From Flavobacterium sp. Root901 (GTDB lineage: Bacteria; Bacteroidota; Bacteroidia; Flavobacteriales; Flavobacteriaceae), in assembly GCF_001429765.1 (NCBI RefSeq), contig NZ_LMJB01000007.1:122780-186779 (forward strand): a stretch of 64,000 bases of DNA. Reading direction: 5' to 3'. The position numbers and the translations under genes are program-made. Below the pieces are notes generated by a model. It ran no database searches. It was not told where the DNA came from and saw only the letters and a program-made list of their open reading frames with translations. Within the stretch, counting starts at the first letter, position 1. Each line of letters starts with the position of its first letter. Shown here in pieces: positions 8,931-17,420 of the stretch.

Positions 8931-9533
8931 ACCCGTGCTTTCTCTTTGAACTAGGTTTTGATGTTAAAAATCCGACCAATTATCAACAGCAGAAATCAAC
9001 GTTCAAAAACATTCAAAAAACATTTTATTAACAGGCATATAATTTTTCGTATTGTGCGAATTATCAGTTATTTAAACTGAATCTAAATAGATTTGTCAAC
9101 AAAAAAAATAGAAAAAACATTCCCGTTTTAAAAAACAGTTATCAACAGGCAAAGTCATTTTTTTAAGTTTTTTATCTTAAATACTCGCTTTAAAAAACGT
9201 CAGTTTTGATATAAAAAAGGATTTGATTCTGATAAAAAAGAAAATCTGAATCTTACAAAATGTTGAACTTTTAAAATATTAAAAACCTAATTTTAAGCAT
9301 TTTAATTTTTTTAAATTAAAAAAAGATTAAACAATTATTAAACCAGAATTAAAAACCGGAGTCTTATGATATTTAAACATCATATCTATAATAATGATAA
9401 CCGAGTAATTTAAATTCAAAGAAAAAAAATCTAATTTCTATCAACTTTACAAGCAATAAAACTTGCTATAAAAATATTAATCTTTACATTTGCCATTATT
9501 TTGATTTATTCTAAATAGATAGTAATTCATCCA

Positions 9534-9541
9534 TAATTTTG
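9534..9541 (+). promoter_or_regulatory. Candidate -7 element of the ankyrin/DUF2271/PepSY/ApbE operon
   Basis: TAATTTTG matches TAnnTTTG and lies 33 bp before the ATG. The nearest upstream TTG (9501) is farther away than usual, so the call is tentative. Confidence 0.4.
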
Positions 9542-9574
9542 GAAATAAGCCTCCAATAAACAACATAATAAAAT

Positions 9575-11062
9575 ATGAAAAAGAATCTTTTTATTTCTTT
9601 AGCATCAGTAGTTACCCTATTCGTCAATGCACAGCAAAAAAATACACTGTTAGACGCAGCGTTCTGGAAAACTTCTCCAAATATTGAGACTGTAAAATCT
9701 GAAATTGCAAAAGGAAACAATCCTGCTGAAGCTAACATCAATGCATTTGACGTTACAACGCTGGCTATCAATAATGATGCACCAAATGAAATTATTAAAT
9801 TCTTAATCGATCAGCCTGGAAATTCAGTAACAAAATTAACACATGACAACCGTATTTATCTGCATTGGGCTGCATACAGAGGAAATACCGAATTAGTACA
9901 ATATCTTATAGCTAAAGGTTCTGATGCGAATTTTGAAGACAGCCACGGTACAACTCCCGTAGATTTTGCGGCTTCAAACGGCCAGACAAATCCTGCTTTG
10001 TATGAAGCTTTTTTTAAAGCCGGAATCGACCCAAAGAAAAAATATGCAAATGGCGCAAATTTGTTACTTTTATCTATTCCCGCAGATAAAGATTTAAAAG
10101 CTGCAGAGTATTTTTCGACAAAAGGATTATCACTTAAAGATACTGACAATGAAGGAAATACTGCTTTTACTTACGCAGCAAGATCTGGAAATATTACTCT
10201 TTTAAATAAACTTCTTGAAAAAGGAATCAAACCCAATGATAATGCTCTTTTTACTGCAGCACAGGGAAGCCGCAGAGAAACTACTACAATTGAAACCTAT
10301 AAATATTTAGTTGAAGAAGTAAAACTAAAACCAACAGCACAAAACAAGGCGGGTCAAAATGTACTTCATTTTTTGGCCGGAAAACCAAATCAGTCAGAAA
10401 TTCTGAAATACTTTTTAAGCAAAGGCGCTGACGTAAATAAAGCTGATAAAGAAGGAAATACACCTTTGATGATTGCTGCTGCTGCCAAAGAAGCTGCTGC
10501 TTTAGAAATTTTACTTCCTGCTTCAAAAAACATTAATAATAAAAACTTAAAGGGAGAATCGGCTTTAACCTATGCTGTTAAATCCGGAACTCCGGAAGCG
10601 GTAACTTTACTTTTAAACAAAGATGCTGATGTAAATGTACTTGATAAAGACGGCAATAATTTAGGATTTTATCTTGTTCACTCATACAAACCTACAGGAA
10701 AAGAAAATGCAGCAGATCCTTTTGATGCCAAAGCAAAATTGCTTCAGGATAAAGGATTAAACTTAGCAGCAGCTCAAAAGGATGGAAATACTTTATATCA
10801 TTTAGCTATTGTAAAAAACGATATTACACTTCTTAAAAAAATAAATAATTTAAAAGTCGATGTAAATGCCAAAAATAAAGATGGTCTTACTGCTTTGCAC
10901 AGAGCTGCCATGGTGGCCAAAGATGATGCCGTTTTAAAATACCTTATTTCTGCCGGTGCGAAAAAAGACATCAACACTGAATTTGATGAATCTGCATACG
11001 CTTTAGCCAAAGAAAATGAATTACTAACAAAGAGTAATATCTCCGTTGAGTTCTTAAAATAG
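9575..11062 (+). CDS. Exported ankyrin-repeat protein
   Basis: A 495-residue protein with a signal peptide (MKKNLFISLASVVTLFVNAQ), so it acts outside the cytoplasm, probably in the periplasm. The mature part is a string of about 12 ankyrin repeats. Clear examples are HWAAYRGNTELVQYLIAKGS near residue 91 and NTPLMIAAAAKEAAALEILL near residue 295, with ALHRAAMVAKDDAVLKYLIS near residue 440. Ankyrin solenoids bind proteins and have no catalytic role. It is the first gene of a four-gene plus-strand cassette ending in apbE, so it may act as a scaffold for the redox proteins encoded after it. That role is inference from synteny. Confidence 0.88.
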   Translation: MKKNLFISLASVVTLFVNAQQKNTLLDAAFWKTSPNIETVKSEIAKGNNPAEANINAFDVTTLAINNDAPNEIIKFLIDQPGNSVTKLTHDNRIYLHWAAYRGNTELVQYLIAKGSDANFEDSHGTTPVDFAASNGQTNPALYEAFFKAGIDPKKKYANGANLLLLSIPADKDLKAAEYFSTKGLSLKDTDNEGNTAFTYAARSGNITLLNKLLEKGIKPNDNALFTAAQGSRRETTTIETYKYLVEEVKLKPTAQNKAGQNVLHFLAGKPNQSEILKYFLSKGADVNKADKEGNTPLMIAAAAKEAAALEILLPASKNINNKNLKGESALTYAVKSGTPEAVTLLLNKDADVNVLDKDGNNLGFYLVHSYKPTGKENAADPFDAKAKLLQDKGLNLAAAQKDGNTLYHLAIVKNDITLLKKINNLKVDVNAKNKDGLTALHRAAMVAKDDAVLKYLISAGAKKDINTEFDESAYALAKENELLTKSNISVEFLK

Positions 11063-11081
11063 TGATGAGTTTTTAGTCTCC

Positions 11082-11161
11082 GTACTCAAAAACTTTGTCA
11101 AAGTTGAGTAACTCATAACGAAAAAATTCAATTAACAATTTATAATTCATAATTAACAATT
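11082..11161. repeat. Short palindrome and direct repeats before the DUF2271 gene
   Basis: A palindrome ACTCAA...CTTTGTCAAAG...TTGAGT lies at 11084-11109, of the same CTTTGTCAAAG family as 11704-11736 and 44308-44340. It is followed by two copies of AATTAACAATT at 11130-11140 and 11151-11161. The 103-bp spacer may weaken readthrough from the ankyrin gene. Confidence 0.6.
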
Positions 11162-11165
11162 AAAA

Positions 11166-11648
11166 ATGAAATCAATATTAAAAATTGCCCTTACCAGCGT
11201 TGTTATCTGCCTTTTTTCCTTTCATTCAAATGCACAATCAAGCAAATACAAATGCATGCTGCAGATGTCAAATTACATGGGAGAAGGTGCTTATATTGTG
11301 GTTTCGCTTATAAACCCGGCCGGCGGATATGAAAAAACACTTTATGTCATGGGCGACGATAAAAAATGGTACAAATCGCTAAAAGAATGGAATAAATTCC
11401 ATGCTCAAAAAAGCGAAGACATTAGTGCAAAAACGGGCGCTTCTGTAACTGGAGGCGATCGCAGCGTTACCACCATAGAAATCGAAGATTCTAAAATAAA
11501 TAAAGGATACAAACTTCGTTTTGAATCGGCTGTAGAGGATCAAAAATATTATGTAAGCGATCTTGAAATTCCGCTTACAACTGAAGGCCTTGCTGATAAA
11601 ACTGAAGGAAAAGGTTATATTAAATATGTAAGACTGAACAAAATATAA
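11166..11648 (+). CDS. DUF2271 periplasmic protein, candidate FMN carrier
   Basis: A 160-residue protein with a signal peptide ending SNAQ (about residue 24). The rest matches the DUF2271 build: YMGEGAYIVVSLINPAGGY, a central WYKSLKEW region and a C-terminal beta strand pair. DUF2271 genes commonly neighbour PepSY reductases and apbE. Residues 88-95 read AKTGASVT, which resembles the ApbE flavinylation motif of NqrC/RnfG ((S/T)GA(T/S) followed by xT). The equivalent acceptor would be Ser93. The usual upstream Asp is not at its standard spacing (Asp85 lies two positions early), so the site is a prediction. The likely role is a periplasmic one-electron carrier fed by the next gene product. Confidence 0.8.
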   Translation: MKSILKIALTSVVICLFSFHSNAQSSKYKCMLQMSNYMGEGAYIVVSLINPAGGYEKTLYVMGDDKKWYKSLKEWNKFHAQKSEDISAKTGASVTGGDRSVTTIEIEDSKINKGYKLRFESAVEDQKYYVSDLEIPLTTEGLADKTEGKGYIKYVRLNKI

Positions 11649-11703
11649 CATAATTTTAATCATACAAGCTCGAATTTATTTTTCTGCTTAAACTTAAAAT
11701 ACG

Positions 11704-11736
11704 AGCTTTGTCAAAGTTTTTTACTTTGGCAAAGCT
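11704..11736. repeat. Palindrome AGCTTTGTCAAAGT / ACTTTGGCAAAGCT
   Basis: A 14-bp stem with one mismatch and a 5-nt T loop lies in the spacer before the PepSY reductase gene. It may act as an intercistronic hairpin. It is of the same family as the palindrome at 44308-44340. Confidence 0.65.
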
Positions 11737-11770
11737 TTAAACATTTTAATACATTTCTAGAATACATTCA

Positions 11771-13954
11771 ATGACTCTTTCTTTCTGGCGTTACGCTCAC
11801 CTGGCTTTGGCTCTTTTTTCATCGATATTTTTGCTTTTGGCTTCCGTTACCGGAATTATTCTGGCGGTCGATGCAGCACAGGAAAAAACACTGCCTTATA
11901 ACGCTGAAAATTTTGACAAAATCACTTTAGGCCAAACGCTGCCCATATTAAAAAGAGAATATTCAGAAATTACAGAACTAAGTGTCGATTACAATCAATT
12001 TGTAACGCTTCAGGCCATTGATGCCGATGGAAATGATATTAATGCTTACATTGATCCGAAAACCGGAAAAAAATTAGGAACTCCAGAAAAGAAAAGTGAA
12101 TTTATTCAGTGGGTTACAAGTTTTCACCGCTCCCTTTTCCTGCATGAAACCGGACGATTTTTTGTTGGTGTAATTTCATTTTGTTTATTGCTGATTTCGA
12201 TTTCTGGTTTTGTTTTGGTTTTAAAAAGACAAAGGGGAATCCGTAATTTCTTTTCGAAAGTTATAAAAGAATATTTTGCCCAGTATTATCATGTTATTTT
12301 AGGTCGGCTGGCTTTAATTCCAATTTTCATTATTGCCCTTACAGGAACGTATTTATCACTCGAAAGGTTCAACTTTTTTAGGGGTGAAGAAAAAGCAAAA
12401 CCTGTAAAAACTGAACTTTCGGCAGAAGCAAAAAAAACTTCTGTATTTAAAACTACACTTTTAGCCGATGTAAAAAAAATTGAATTTCCTTTTACAGATG
12501 ATCCTGAAGAATATTATATCATCGAACTAAAAAATCGTGAAATTGAGGTAAATCAGGCAGACGGTACATTGATTTCTGAAAAACGTTCGCCAGTAACAAC
12601 TCAATTATCTGCTTTAAGTTTAGATCTTCATACAGGAAGAATTAACGGAATCTGGGCCATCATTTTAGCCATTGCGTGTATAAATATTCTATTCTTTATT
12701 TATTCCGGTTTTGCCATTACCTTAAAAAGAAGGTCAAGCCGAATCAAAAATAAATTTAAAGCTGATGAAAGCCATTACATTCTTTTAGTGGGTTCTGAAA
12801 ATGGAAGCACTTTTAGATTTGCCAATGCTATTTTGAAGCAATTAACCAGTCACGGAAAAAAAGCTTTTATCGCCGAATTAAACAGTTTCTCGGTTTACCC
12901 GAAAGCGGAACATATTATTGTTTTTTCTTCGACACACGGTTTGGGAGATGCCCCATCTAACGGAACTAAATTTAAAGCGCTTTTACAGAAGCAAAATCAG
13001 GAACAGAAAGTTAAATTTTCTGTTGTGGGCTTTGGTTCAAAATCATATCCGGATTTCTGCGGATTTGCGGTTGAAATTGATCAGTTTTTAGAAACTCAAA
13101 ATTGGGCAGAACGTTTTTTAGATTTAAAAACCGTTAATGATAAATCGGCAGTAGAATTTGTAGAATGGGTTAAGTTGTGGAGCTCCAAAGCTGAAATTCC
13201 GTTAGCCGCTGCGCCTTCTATATACAATCATATTCCGAAAGGTTTACAGAAATTAATCGTTTTAGATAAAACACCTATTTCTGACACAGAACATACTTTT
13301 ATACTGACTTTGGGCACTAATAGCAGAACTAAATTTGCTTCGGGCGATTTACTGGCAGTCTATCCTGCAAACGATTCCAGAGAACGACTTTATTCTATCG
13401 GGAATCATTCCGGCAACATACAATTGGTTGTGAAACTGCATCCCAACGGATTAGGTTCCGGATTTTTAAATAATTTAGAAATTGGAAATACCATTAAGGC
13501 CAGAATCATCAATAACAAAGCTTTTCATTTTCCTGCAAAAGCTCCAAAAGCTGCTTTTATTTCTAACGGAACCGGAATTGCGCCATTTTTAGGAATGATC
13601 GAACAAAATAAAAGCAGGAAAGAAATTCATCTTTACAGCGGATTCAGAATGATAACCCCAACTCTTTTAGCATATAAAAAGTTTGCCGGAATTATGATTC
13701 AAAAAGAACATCTGGACAATTTTCATGTTGCATTATCCCGCGAAGCAGAACATATTTATGTAATGGATTTGATAAAAAGAGATACTGCATTTTTTGTAAA
13801 CTTACTAAAACAAGGCGGCGTTATCATGATTTGCGGTTCACTTGCGATGCAAAAAGATGTTGAAGCTATTTTTAATAATCTATGTCGCGAAAACGAAATT
13901 AAAAATCTTGAAGAATATAAAAAAAATGGACAGTTATTAACCGATTGTTATTAG
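11771..13954 (+). CDS. PepSY-TM / flavodoxin / FNR-type membrane reductase
   Basis: A 727-residue fusion. The N-terminal third is a PepSY-associated membrane module with four membrane spans (about 8-33, 132-153, 176-198, 295-320), periplasmic loops and His residues next to the spans (FHRSLFLHETG, LHTGR) that are candidate haem ligands. A flavodoxin-like domain follows (about 335-470: GSENGST, SSTHGLGDAPSNG), then an FAD/NADPH reductase domain (about 485-727: RLYSIGN for FAD, SNGTGIAPF and CGSLAMQKDV for NADPH) with a C-terminal Tyr. The layout implies NADPH oxidation in the cytoplasm and electron delivery across the inner membrane, like PepSY siderophore reductases fused to a CysJ-like module. 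It is one base from apbE, a tight operon. The electron acceptor is unknown; ferric siderophores, the DUF2271 protein or a respiratory acceptor are possible. Confidence 0.88.
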   Translation: MTLSFWRYAHLALALFSSIFLLLASVTGIILAVDAAQEKTLPYNAENFDKITLGQTLPILKREYSEITELSVDYNQFVTLQAIDADGNDINAYIDPKTGKKLGTPEKKSEFIQWVTSFHRSLFLHETGRFFVGVISFCLLLISISGFVLVLKRQRGIRNFFSKVIKEYFAQYYHVILGRLALIPIFIIALTGTYLSLERFNFFRGEEKAKPVKTELSAEAKKTSVFKTTLLADVKKIEFPFTDDPEEYYIIELKNREIEVNQADGTLISEKRSPVTTQLSALSLDLHTGRINGIWAIILAIACINILFFIYSGFAITLKRRSSRIKNKFKADESHYILLVGSENGSTFRFANAILKQLTSHGKKAFIAELNSFSVYPKAEHIIVFSSTHGLGDAPSNGTKFKALLQKQNQEQKVKFSVVGFGSKSYPDFCGFAVEIDQFLETQNWAERFLDLKTVNDKSAVEFVEWVKLWSSKAEIPLAAAPSIYNHIPKGLQKLIVLDKTPISDTEHTFILTLGTNSRTKFASGDLLAVYPANDSRERLYSIGNHSGNIQLVVKLHPNGLGSGFLNNLEIGNTIKARIINNKAFHFPAKAPKAAFISNGTGIAPFLGMIEQNKSRKEIHLYSGFRMITPTLLAYKKFAGIMIQKEHLDNFHVALSREAEHIYVMDLIKRDTAFFVNLLKQGGVIMICGSLAMQKDVEAIFNNLCRENEIKNLEEYKKNGQLLTDCY

Positions 13955-13955
13955 G

Positions 13956-14936
13956 ATGATGAATAAATTATTCTTTCTACTTATCCTTATTTGTTGTTTT
14001 ACAGCAGATGGTCAGGTACTGCGAAAACGTACAACGCTGCTTATGGGAGGCCGTTTTGACATTAGCATTTCTGCAAAAGATTCGTTAACTGCCGAAGAAA
14101 ATATCAATGAAGTTATTGCCGAAATTACACGTATTGAAAATCTAATTTCAGACTGGAAACCTGATTCGCAGGTTTCACAAGTAAATCAAAATGCCGGAAT
14201 TAAACCCGTAAAAGTCGACCGGGAAGTTTTCGAGCTTACGCAAAGAGCTATTAAATTTTCTGAAATAACAAACGGCGGATTCGACATAAGTTTTGCCGCC
14301 ATGGACAGAATCTGGAAGTTTGACGGATCGATGACTGAAATGCCTTCGGCGGAAGCCATACAAAAATCGGTTGAAAAAGTAGGCTATAAAAACATTGTTC
14401 TGGACAGCGCTCAATCAACAATTTTCTTAAAATTAAAAGGAATGAAAATTGGTTTTGGAGCTTTAGGCGAAGGTTACGCAACTGATAAGTGCAGGGCTAT
14501 GATGATTAAGAAAGGCATTCCAGCCGGAATTATAAACGGCTCCGGAGATATGAGCACGTGGGGAAAACAGCCAAATGGACAAGACTGGAAAATTGGGATT
14601 ACAAATCCGTTTAAACCTGAAAAACTTTTGGCTAAGGTTGCTTTAAAAGAAGGCGCAGTAACAACATCCGGCAGTTATGAAAAATTTGTTGTTTTTAACG
14701 GAAAACGATATTCACATATTATAAATCCTGCAACCGGATATCCTGCAACTGGTTTATGCAGCGTTACCATTTTTGGACCCAACGCCGAAACCGCAAACGG
14801 ACTAAGCACTTCAATGATGGTTTTAGGTCAAAAAGAAAGCTTGATTTTACTTCAAAAATTTCCTGATTACAGCTGTGTTATGATTACAGACAAAGGAAAA
14901 GTCATTAAATCTAAAAATTTCTCTTATAATTTGTAA
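13956..14936 (+). CDS. apbE: FAD:protein FMN transferase (ApbE)
   Basis: A 326-residue exported protein with a signal peptide MMNKLFFLLILICCFTADGQ. ApbE attaches FMN from FAD covalently to Ser/Thr of extracytoplasmic proteins. Family features are LMGGRFDIS near the mature N-terminus, GFDISFAAMDRIWKFDG, the FAD-binding GFGALGEGYATDKC, NGSGDMSTWGKQ, and the Mg2+/FAD region SHIINPATGYPATG, with SGSYEKF ahead of it. The presence of the enzyme beside a DUF2271 protein and a PepSY reductase says that a flavinylated carrier is likely made by this operon. The start overlaps the preceding stop region, indicating translational coupling. Two adjacent ATGs make the start ambiguous by one codon. Confidence 0.93.
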   Translation: MMNKLFFLLILICCFTADGQVLRKRTTLLMGGRFDISISAKDSLTAEENINEVIAEITRIENLISDWKPDSQVSQVNQNAGIKPVKVDREVFELTQRAIKFSEITNGGFDISFAAMDRIWKFDGSMTEMPSAEAIQKSVEKVGYKNIVLDSAQSTIFLKLKGMKIGFGALGEGYATDKCRAMMIKKGIPAGIINGSGDMSTWGKQPNGQDWKIGITNPFKPEKLLAKVALKEGAVTTSGSYEKFVVFNGKRYSHIINPATGYPATGLCSVTIFGPNAETANGLSTSMMVLGQKESLILLQKFPDYSCVMITDKGKVIKSKNFSYNL

Positions 14937-14964
14937 AAAGTAAAAAACAGGTAAGTGATATAAT

Positions 14965-14991
14965 TTTCAGTTAAATTTTGATTAACTGAAA
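14965..14991. terminator. Hairpin at the end of the apbE operon
   Basis: A 10-bp perfect stem TTTCAGTTAA / TTAACTGAAA with a 7-nt loop lies between two converging genes. There is no strong T run, so termination strength is uncertain. Confidence 0.6.
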
Positions 14992-15010
14992 TCTTATGGC
15001 TCACAAAAAA

Positions 15011-16399
15011 CTAATCTCCGCCGCAGCCTCCACAAGAAGAACCGCAAGAACTTCCACATGAACCGCCACCTGAAGAGCCGCATGATATCCCGCTTGAATC
15101 TGATCTCACAAAATTATTCCAAGAAGATGAACTGGTTTGGTAATTTGTTAATGGAATAAATGAGTTTACTAATAATAGATTTCCATATAAAAAATAATCC
15201 CATTCCCACGCTCTTTTATTTTCGCCTTTATCCAGAATTTCCACTTTGACCGAAGAAGGAATAATGTTGACAAACATTAAATTCAAGACCTGATTTAAAT
15301 AATAACGTGAAATTAAAACTAAAGGAACAATCGCTATTAGTAAAAACAGCACTGGTTTTCCTCTCCAAATTCCTGTTATAAACCTACTGAAACCAATACT
15401 TAATAAAAATCCCAAAACAATCATTACCGTCATTATAACACGAGTAAATTCTTTAGAATTTATTATTCTGTTCCTTATTCTGTAAGTCGCTTTTTCAATC
15501 TGCTCAAATACTGGCTTCTGAATAGCAGTTTTGCATAATTGCTGGTAAGGCATTGGATCAAAATCTCTCATGATTTCGATAATGCAATTCTCATATTGAT
15601 TTTCAACAAAATTATCATCGATTAGTTCTAATCTGTCATTCGCTAAAACCTTGATTTTATGGCTCATTATCAAATTATTTACTACACCATGAATTACAAC
15701 TTGCAATTTATCTTCTTTAAAATAAACCATCTCAAGCGGTGTCAGATTTCGCAGAATTGAATTTGATTTTATCTTATTATATAAAGAAGTAAAGCTTTTA
15801 TGAACATAGATTTTCAGGATTAAAATTGTTGTAACAAACAACAATAGGTATCCTATTAGAAAGTCCGGATTTTTAATTTTTATTAAAAGAGAAAAAATAA
15901 TCAGGCAGACTGGGAAAGACATAATTATAGTATATCTCAAAAAGTTTTTTCTAAGTTTTGAAGCTTCATATTTACTCTTTTCAAGATGAAGAGAATATAA
16001 TTCATTTTGATAATACCAAATCTCAGCAGGCTGTTTTCCAAAATTAATTTCATAAAGCCCTGTAGTCCTTTCTTTTGCTGTTTGAAATTTTTCAAACTCC
16101 GATCGGTTATGAGTAGAAGGAATATGCTCTATTCTTTTGCCTAATACATTGCAGAAATCAGTGTATGAATTGGTAAAAATAAGATGTTCATGCCAGACAA
16201 TATCTACAATTTCAGAAGGAGAAACCATTTCGTTATTGGTCGCAGCCAGGAGCATAAATTTTTTATATTCAATTATGGCGCTTTGAGTGAAATTAACAGT
16301 CCAATGATTTTTTAATGCAAGTCTTGTCGAAAATCCATATTGATCATTTGGTTGATCAAAACTAAATGCTAAAGCTTTTTCCCAAAGTGTTTTATTCAT
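15011..16399 (-). CDS. Membrane protein with GRDP-like N-terminus and Cys/Gly-rich tail (TIGR04222-like)
   Basis: A 462-residue protein of unknown function. The N-terminal ~120 residues resemble the glycine-rich-domain protein (GRDP) motif: VDIVWHEHLIFTNSYTDFC, including the WHEH signature. A middle membrane part has two pairs of spans (about 153-195 and 325-365). The C-terminus is a striking tail of about 30 residues made of Ser, Gly and Cys only, with eight Cys in the pattern SCGSSGGGSCGSSCG and on. TIGR04222-type proteins share this combination of a membrane core and a low-complexity Cys/Gly tail. The tail could bind metal or form disulfides. No partner gene is evident. Confidence 0.65.
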   Translation of the reverse strand: MNKTLWEKALAFSFDQPNDQYGFSTRLALKNHWTVNFTQSAIIEYKKFMLLAATNNEMVSPSEIVDIVWHEHLIFTNSYTDFCNVLGKRIEHIPSTHNRSEFEKFQTAKERTTGLYEINFGKQPAEIWYYQNELYSLHLEKSKYEASKLRKNFLRYTIIMSFPVCLIIFSLLIKIKNPDFLIGYLLLFVTTILILKIYVHKSFTSLYNKIKSNSILRNLTPLEMVYFKEDKLQVVIHGVVNNLIMSHKIKVLANDRLELIDDNFVENQYENCIIEIMRDFDPMPYQQLCKTAIQKPVFEQIEKATYRIRNRIINSKEFTRVIMTVMIVLGFLLSIGFSRFITGIWRGKPVLFLLIAIVPLVLISRYYLNQVLNLMFVNIIPSSVKVEILDKGENKRAWEWDYFLYGNLLLVNSFIPLTNYQTSSSSWNNFVRSDSSGISCGSSGGGSCGSSCGSSCGGCGGD

Positions 16400-16510
16400 A
16401 AAATCACTTATATTTTAGTTATAAAAACCAGGTTAAATCTAAAAATCTTCTTGATTAATCTCGAGCTAAAATAGCATTATTTCTTTCACAAAAAACATCT
16501 TTACAAAAAA

Positions 16511-17281
16511 TTAAACCATTTTCAATATTCTACTTTTTTCTAATATTAAACCATTATCTAATTCAACTTCAATTTTTATTTCATTATAATTTTTTAACAC
16601 CTTGAAAAACCCATTTGGAAACCAAAATGAAAAGTTTGTGATTAAAAATTTATTTCCAGAAGTTATATTTTTATTTGAGAATCCAACTTCAAATTCTTGA
16701 TTATCAATGTTATTGAACCAAGTAACAAACTCGTCAGGATTTTTAAAAATAGGGACATTTTTTGGATTCACTTTTCGAAAAACCCTTCCTCCTAAATAAT
16801 TTTTGTTTAAATATTCAATATATTCTTTTTTCTTTTCATCAAAACAAATACAGCTAAAATCATTTTTATCAAATAATCTTTTATCAAATTTTTCAAAGGG
16901 ATTTAATAGAATTGATTCTTCTTTATTAAATAGTATTTTAGTAACATCCATTTCGGTCTTACCTTTTTTAAACAAAATTTTAAGACTTTTTATACTGTCA
17001 TTTGTACCTCCAAGACCAGGTTCAATTACACAACCACAATTTGAAGAATTGTTTTGCGGATTATATTTTACATCAAATTTAAATACAATACCAATTTCTT
17101 CGTGTTTTTTAATAGTATCTGTTGCGTTATACAATAAACACGGAAAATTATTAAGTTTTTTTGAATAGATAATTGCTATATCAACTTCTTTAAGACTGAA
17201 TGAATTTCCCTTTGGAGTTTCTGCCTTATTTGTGCATGAAATGAATAGTAAAAAAATTGCAAAACATAAAATTTTTCTCAT
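16511..17281 (-). CDS. Orphan lipoprotein of unknown function
   Basis: About 256 residues from ATG 17281. An upstream TTG at 17287 is less likely because the ATG gives a normal MRKILCF signal start. The lipobox is FISC with Cys at about residue 16, so it is lipid-anchored. The mature protein is Lys/Asn-rich with seven Cys beyond the lipobox, including a CGC motif near residue 85 and a CIC motif near residue 145, and no family I recognise. Composition is more A/T-rich than the neighbours, which could hint at acquisition. It lies between two terminators and seems to be transcribed alone. Confidence 0.65.
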   Translation of the reverse strand: MRKILCFAIFLLFISCTNKAETPKGNSFSLKEVDIAIIYSKKLNNFPCLLYNATDTIKKHEEIGIVFKFDVKYNPQNNSSNCGCVIEPGLGGTNDSIKSLKILFKKGKTEMDVTKILFNKEESILLNPFEKFDKRLFDKNDFSCICFDEKKKEYIEYLNKNYLGGRVFRKVNPKNVPIFKNPDEFVTWFNNIDNQEFEVGFSNKNITSGNKFLITNFSFWFPNGFFKVLKNYNEIKIEVELDNGLILEKSRILKMV

Positions 17282-17344
17282 TGTCAATCTTTTTTATTTA
17301 TGCGAAAGTTATAAAAAAGAATACATTAAAAAGTTTATTATTAA

Positions 17345-17380
17345 ACAAAAAACTCCATTAGAAATAATGAAGTTTTTTGT
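17345..17380 (-). terminator. Terminator at the downstream end of the PUL
   Basis: On the minus strand, CAAAAAACTTCATTA pairs with TAATGGAGTTTTTTG (one mismatch, 4-nt loop) and a T run follows. It lies about 40 bp after the GH2 stop, so it closes the enzyme gene array. Confidence 0.8.
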
Positions 17381-17420
17381 TTAATAATCTGTATCGATTA
17401 TTTTAGGGTTAGTCAACGAA

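Larger units (their letters stand above)
8844..9574. promoter_or_regulatory. 731-bp divergent regulatory gap (nrdBA / ankyrin operon) with DnaA-box-like sites
   Basis: No ORF of note is present. Three 9-mers resembling DnaA boxes (consensus TTATNCACA) lie in the same orientation: TTATCAACA at 8980-8988, TTGTCAACA at 9093-9101 and TTATCAACA at 9139-9147. The rest is strongly A/T-rich with poly-A/T tracts. The ends carry the promoters of the two divergent operons. Confidence 0.5.
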
